Below, piece by piece: positions 6,495 through 9,254 of a DNA stretch of 9,254 nucleotides. A program made the translations under genes and the position numbers. Source of the DNA: Actinomycetales bacterium (lineage in GTDB: Bacteria; Actinomycetota; Actinomycetes; Actinomycetales; Cellulomonadaceae); contig JAATES010000362.1 in the NCBI GenBank assembly GCA_015655615.1, positions 1 through 9,254 of the forward strand, read 5' to 3'. Each line of letters begins with the position of its first letter. Position 1 is the stretch's first letter. Below the pieces are notes generated by a model that was given only the letters and a program-made list of their open reading frames with translations, was not told the origin of the DNA and made no database searches.

Positions 6495-6713
6495 GGCGGC
6501 GGCATCCGTTCTGCGGTCGGTGCCGGGCTCCCGGCGGTCCTGGGTCTCATGGGTGATGCGCGGGCTGCGGTGCACGCACTACGGCGCGTCCACAGCATCA
6601 TCTGTCATCGTGCCACGTCCGACTGCGAACTGATCGATGATTCCGTGACATCGAGTCGCATCAACTGACGCGCCATCGGGACCGCCGGAGGCCAGAGGTG
6701 GCAAGATGACGCC
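6495..6713. promoter_or_regulatory. divergent control region between the MoxR-type operon and mtrA
   Basis: These 219 bases must hold the start signals for both the leftward operon and mtrAB-lpqB, because the first genes on each side diverge here. If the leftward gene really starts at GTG 6575, the space shrinks to 138 bases. I see no convincing -35/-10 pair on either strand. The one clear element is a perfect 6-base inverted repeat, TCGATG (6634-6639) and CATCGA (6649-6654), around a 9-base spacer. I see no clear GTAAC-type direct repeat of the sort reported for MtrA sites. Confidence 0.5.
6634..6654. promoter_or_regulatory. inverted repeat TCGATG-N9-CATCGA, candidate operator
   Basis: Perfect 6-base arms separated by 9 bases give a 15-base centre-to-centre spacing, about one and a half helical turns. 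The repeat lies 59 bases before the mtrA ATG and between the divergent genes, a fitting place for a dimeric regulator. One 6-base palindrome in 219 bases is not rare by chance, so this is a weak call. Confidence 0.3.
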
Positions 6714-6717
6714 ATGA
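6694..6717 (+). promoter_or_regulatory. mtrA translation start region with a three-codon minimal ORF
   Basis: The ribosome-site candidate AGAGGTGG (6694-6701) stands 12 bases before the mtrA ATG at 6714, longer than ideal. An ATG at 6706 sits 4 bases after it and reads ATG-ACG-CCA-TGA, stopping at 6717 in an ATGA overlap with the mtrA start. The ribosome site therefore fits the tiny frame better than mtrA itself, which would make mtrA translation coupled or reinitiated. It may also be chance. Confidence 0.3.
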
Positions 6718-7397
6718 AGCCTCGCATTCTTGTGGTGGACGACGACACCGCCCTCGCGGAGATGATCGGCATCGTGCTCCGCGCTGAGGGTTTCGACCTG
6801 AGCTTCTGTGCAGACGGTGATGCCGCCGTGGCGAAGTTCCGGGCAGTGGCCCCGGATCTGGTGCTCTTGGACGTCATGCTGCCAGGAATCGACGGTGTGG
6901 AGGTGTGCCGCCGCATCCGGGCCGAGTCCGCGGTGCCGATCGTGATGCTGACCGCGAAGACGGACACCCTGGACGTGGTGGCCGGGCTGGAGTCTGGCGC
7001 CGACGACTACGTCGTGAAGCCGTTCAAACGGCGTGAGCTGGTGGCACGGATCCGTGCCCGGCTGCGCCGCCACGATGACGACGTCGTGCAGCAGCTCACC
7101 ATAGGCGACCTCGTGATCGACGTCACCGGACACCAGGTGACCCGCGGTGAACAGGAATTGGCGCTGACTCCGCTCGAATTCGATCTGCTGGTGGAGCTGG
7201 CCCGCAAGCCTTGGCAGGTGTTCTCGCGTGAGCAGCTGCTGGAGAAGGTGTGGGGCTACCGCCATGCTGCGGACACGCGCCTGGTCAACGTCCACGTTCA
7301 GCGACTGCGGTCGAAGATCGAGCACGACCCCGAGAACCCTCAGATTGTGGTCACAGTCCGCGGTGTCGGCTACCGGGCGGGCGCCAGCCCGTCATGA
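6714..7397 (+). CDS. mtrA: MtrA, OmpR/PhoB-family DNA-binding response regulator
   Basis: 227 residues, the normal MtrA length. The receiver domain (about 3-115) shows the acidic pair D10/D11, the phosphoacceptor D53 in [11 protein letters not shown]80 in VMLTAKTDT and K102 in VKPFK. The winged-helix output domain (about 127-223) has [16 protein letters not shown] (151-166), [21 protein letters not shown] (in 179-199) and VRGVGYRAG (215-223). These stretches are close to identical with mycobacterial MtrA as I remember it. MtrA is phosphorylated by MtrB and controls cell-wall hydrolase, division, replication-linked and osmotic-stress genes in actinobacteria. The start at 6714 gives the usual short N-terminus before R-I-L-V-V-D-D. 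The stop overlaps the mtrB start as ATGA, and lpqB follows mtrB, which confirms identity. All key residues are present. Confidence 0.98.
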   Translation: MKPRILVVDDDTALAEMIGIVLRAEGFDLSFCADGDAAVAKFRAVAPDLVLLDVMLPGIDGVEVCRRIRAESAVPIVMLTAKTDTLDVVAGLESGADDYVVKPFKRRELVARIRARLRRHDDDVVQQLTIGDLVIDVTGHQVTRGEQELALTPLEFDLLVELARKPWQVFSREQLLEKVWGYRHAADTRLVNVHVQRLRSKIEHDPENPQIVVTVRGVGYRAGASPS

Positions 7398-9070
7398 GCC
7401 GGCGGGGTGACGTCGTGGCTCGGGTGAGCCGCCGGCTGCAGGCGCTCTCCGGCGCCTGGCGGACCTCACTCCGGCTCCGGGTGGTCGTCGCGACGCTCGC
7501 AGTCACCCTCGCGTCGCTGGTCCTGCTCAGCGCGTTCCTGTCGACGACGATCCGAGACGGGATCTTCGACCAGCGGGTGGACTCCCTGGTCAGCGAGAGC
7601 GCGCGGTCCATCGCGGGTGCGCAGTCGACGTTCAACTCGTCCACGGCATCGAACAGCACGCAGGTGCAGCAACTCCTCAAGGACACGTTGGCCTCTCTTC
7701 AATCCGGAGCGTCGGGCGAGCGCGACGTGTTCCTGTGGAGGGCACTGGGCTCGACATCCCCCTCGGTGTCGGTCAACGACATCTCCACTGACCAGGACCT
7801 CGGCGTCGCCATCACGGGCGAGTTGCGCGCTGCAGTCGTGGCGGGCCCGGGCCAGCAGCATTGGCAGTCGGTGTCGATTCCCCTGGAGGGCGGCCCCGAG
7901 CCGGGTCTGGTCGTCGGCTCGACGGTGGACCTGCCGGTGGCGGGCGGCTTCGAGCTCTACTTCCTCTACTCGCTGCAACCTGAGCAGCAGACCCTCACCT
8001 TCATCCAGCGTGTGCTTGCGGTGGCGATCGGGGTGCTGGTCCTCGTGTTGGGCGCCATCACCTGGATGGTGACCCGCCAGGTCGTGCGCCCGGTCGTGGC
8101 GGTGTCCGCGGCGGCTGAGAGGCTTGCCGACGGGCATCTCGGCGAACGCCTTGCCGTGCGTGGTGACGACGAGCTGGCCGCCTTGGGGCGCTCCTTCAAC
8201 GCGATGGCGGAGAGCCTGCAGGAACAGATCGAGCGCCTGGCGACGCTGTCCGTTCTTCAGCGACGATTCGTCTCCGACGTCTCGCATGAACTACGGACAC
8301 CCTTGGCGACCGTACGAATGGCTAGTGAGCTTTTGTACGATGCTCGGGAGACTTTCGACGCTCCGGTGCAGCGCTCAGCTGAGTTGATGTCGATGCAACT
8401 CGACAGGTTCGAGGCCCTGCTGGGCGAGCTGCTCGAGATCAGCCGCTTCGATGCGGGTGCCGCCATGCTCGATGCCGAGAGCCGGGATCTGCGGGTCGTG
8501 ATCGAGACGACGGTGGACGGCGTTCGGCCGCTGGCAGATCGCAAGCAGGTGCCTTTGACGGTGGACCTGGGGCAGGCCGCTCAGACTGCTGACATCGACG
8601 TCGTGCGCGTCGAGCGGATTCTGCGCAATCTGTTGTCGAACGCCATCGAGCATGCTGAGGGAGGGCCCGTGGAGGTCGTGCTGCGGGGGGATGCTCAGGC
8701 GGTGGCGGTGACCGTCAGGGACCACGGAGTCGGCCTCACTCCCGAGGAGGCTGATCGGGTCTTCGACCGCTTCTGGCGGGCCGATCCCGCCAGGGCGCGC
8801 ACCACGGGCGGAACCGGACTGGGTCTGTCCATCGCGTTGGAGGACGCGCTGCTGCACGGCGGATGGCTGGAGGCCGCAGGCCGGCCGGGGGAGGGCGCAC
8901 TGTTCCGGTTGACCTTGCCTCGCCGAGCCGGAATGACGCTCACGGCCTCACCGCTTCCACTGGACGTGTTCAGCGATGAGGATGATGAGCCTGTGGCGCG
9001 GTGGCCCGAACCCCCCGTCAATGGTCCGAGCGTCGTGCCGCGCATGGTGGTTGCCGAGGAGGGTTCGTGA
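7394..9070 (+). CDS. mtrB: MtrB, membrane sensor histidine kinase partner of MtrA
   Basis: 558 residues from ATG 7394, which overlaps the mtrA stop; the frame is open further upstream but only as a shadow of mtrA. The order is a basic N-terminus, membrane helix 1 (29-50), an external sensor region (about 51-205), helix 2 (206-226), HAMP (about 228-280), HisKA with [12 protein letters not shown] (293-304) and phosphoacceptor H298, then the ATPase domain with N box [10 protein letters not shown] (411-420), G1 DHGVGL (443-448), F box FDRFW (457-461) and G2 GGTGLGLSI (472-480). The kinase core matches mycobacterial MtrB very closely. Residues 513-558 form an acidic, Pro-rich tail beginning [10 protein letters not shown], a feature also seen in other MtrB proteins. 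MtrB senses envelope or osmotic state and phosphorylates MtrA; LpqB, encoded next, modulates it. All catalytic residues are intact. Confidence 0.98.
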   Translation: MSRRGDVVARVSRRLQALSGAWRTSLRLRVVVATLAVTLASLVLLSAFLSTTIRDGIFDQRVDSLVSESARSIAGAQSTFNSSTASNSTQVQQLLKDTLASLQSGASGERDVFLWRALGSTSPSVSVNDISTDQDLGVAITGELRAAVVAGPGQQHWQSVSIPLEGGPEPGLVVGSTVDLPVAGGFELYFLYSLQPEQQTLTFIQRVLAVAIGVLVLVLGAITWMVTRQVVRPVVAVSAAAERLADGHLGERLAVRGDDELAALGRSFNAMAESLQEQIERLATLSVLQRRFVSDVSHELRTPLATVRMASELLYDARETFDAPVQRSAELMSMQLDRFEALLGELLEISRFDAGAAMLDAESRDLRVVIETTVDGVRPLADRKQVPLTVDLGQAAQTADIDVVRVERILRNLLSNAIEHAEGGPVEVVLRGDAQAVAVTVRDHGVGLTPEEADRVFDRFWRADPARARTTGGTGLGLSIALEDALLHGGWLEAAGRPGEGALFRLTLPRRAGMTLTASPLPLDVFSDEDDEPVARWPEPPVNGPSVVPRMVVAEEGS

Positions 9071-9254
9071 CTTTGTCGCATCTTGGGCGGGCGGTGGCGA
9101 ACGTCATCGTCGCGCTCAGCGGCCTCGCGCTCGTATCGGGTTGCGCGGGCATCCCCACGTCGGGGCTGGTCCGCTCCAGTGACCTGCCCGTGGTCGAGGC
9201 CGGTCAGGTCTATGTCAAGGCCGACGGGCCGTCTGTGGAGGCGTCGGCGCTGGA
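9067..9254 (+). CDS. lpqB: LpqB lipoprotein, N-terminal part only (runs off the window)
   Basis: A GTG at 9067 overlaps the mtrB stop as GTGA and follows a strong ribosome site, GAGGAGGG (9056-9063). The 62 visible residues begin with a lipoprotein signal: one basic residue, a hydrophobic stretch (10-24) and the lipobox LVSGC with C26 as the lipidated residue. A-G-I-P-T-S-G follows directly, as in other LpqB proteins (usual form 'C-A-S-I-P-T-S-G'). In mycobacteria and streptomycetes LpqB sits on the outer face of the membrane, binds the MtrB sensor part and tunes MtrA activation; full-length proteins are near 580-600 residues. Gene order mtrA-mtrB-lpqB makes the call secure although only a tenth of the gene is here. 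Confidence 0.94.
   Translation, partial: MTLSHLGRAVANVIVALSGLALVSGCAGIPTSGLVRSSDLPVVEAGQVYVKADGPSVEASAL

Noticed and set aside
6579..7325. 248-codon minus-strand frame antisense to mtrA
   Set aside because: His/Gln/Leu-rich mirror of the mtrA codon pattern; no recognisable motif, while mtrA is certain on the other strand.
7466..8287. 273-codon minus-strand frame antisense to mtrB
   Set aside because: Arg/His/Gln-rich shadow of GC-biased third positions in mtrB; no domain or ribosome site.

Overview
The window is high-GC actinobacterial DNA. It carries the MtrA-MtrB-LpqB envelope-stress module typical of Actinobacteria, next to a membrane-protein operon whose gene order I recall as that of mycobacterial Rv3689-Rv3694c. 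Protein-level similarity and this arrangement suggest a Micrococcales-type genome (Intrasporangiaceae/Dermacoccaceae or relatives), but the genus cannot be named from the sequence alone. GTG starts and ATGA/GTGA gene overlaps are common.

Layout. Bases 1-921 (+) hold a SpoIIM/DUF95-family membrane protein whose 5' end lies outside the window. It converges on a long minus-strand operon that reads from about 6494 down to 953: a six-helix membrane protein with a Pro/Tyr/Gln-rich N-tail, then DUF4129, DUF4350, a MoxR AAA+ ATPase, a DUF58 protein and a 45-residue single-helix membrane protein. The first four genes of the operon are joined by three 4-base ATGA overlaps. MoxR and DUF58 are 55 bases apart, and a 21-codon open frame spans that gap exactly. 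Bases 6495-6713 form a divergent control region. From 6714 the plus strand carries mtrA, mtrB and the beginning of lpqB, joined by ATGA and GTGA overlaps.

How it may work together. MtrB is a membrane histidine kinase, MtrA is its OmpR-class regulator, and LpqB is the lipoprotein that modulates MtrB. The module controls cell-wall and division genes in actinobacteria. The minus-strand operon has the parts of a MoxR/von Willebrand-type membrane chaperone machine: a cytosolic AAA+ ATPase, a membrane-anchored DUF58 adaptor, and three membrane partners with cytosolic or external domains. The SpoIIM-family protein is a regular companion. The substrate of this machine is unknown. Its divergent placement beside mtrAB makes joint control plausible but not shown.

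No tRNA, rRNA, CRISPR array, insertion sequence or phage gene was seen. The least described items are the 45-residue membrane protein at 953-1090 and the 21-codon bridging frame at 2410-2475. The rest is a conserved, incompletely understood core locus rather than an accessory island.
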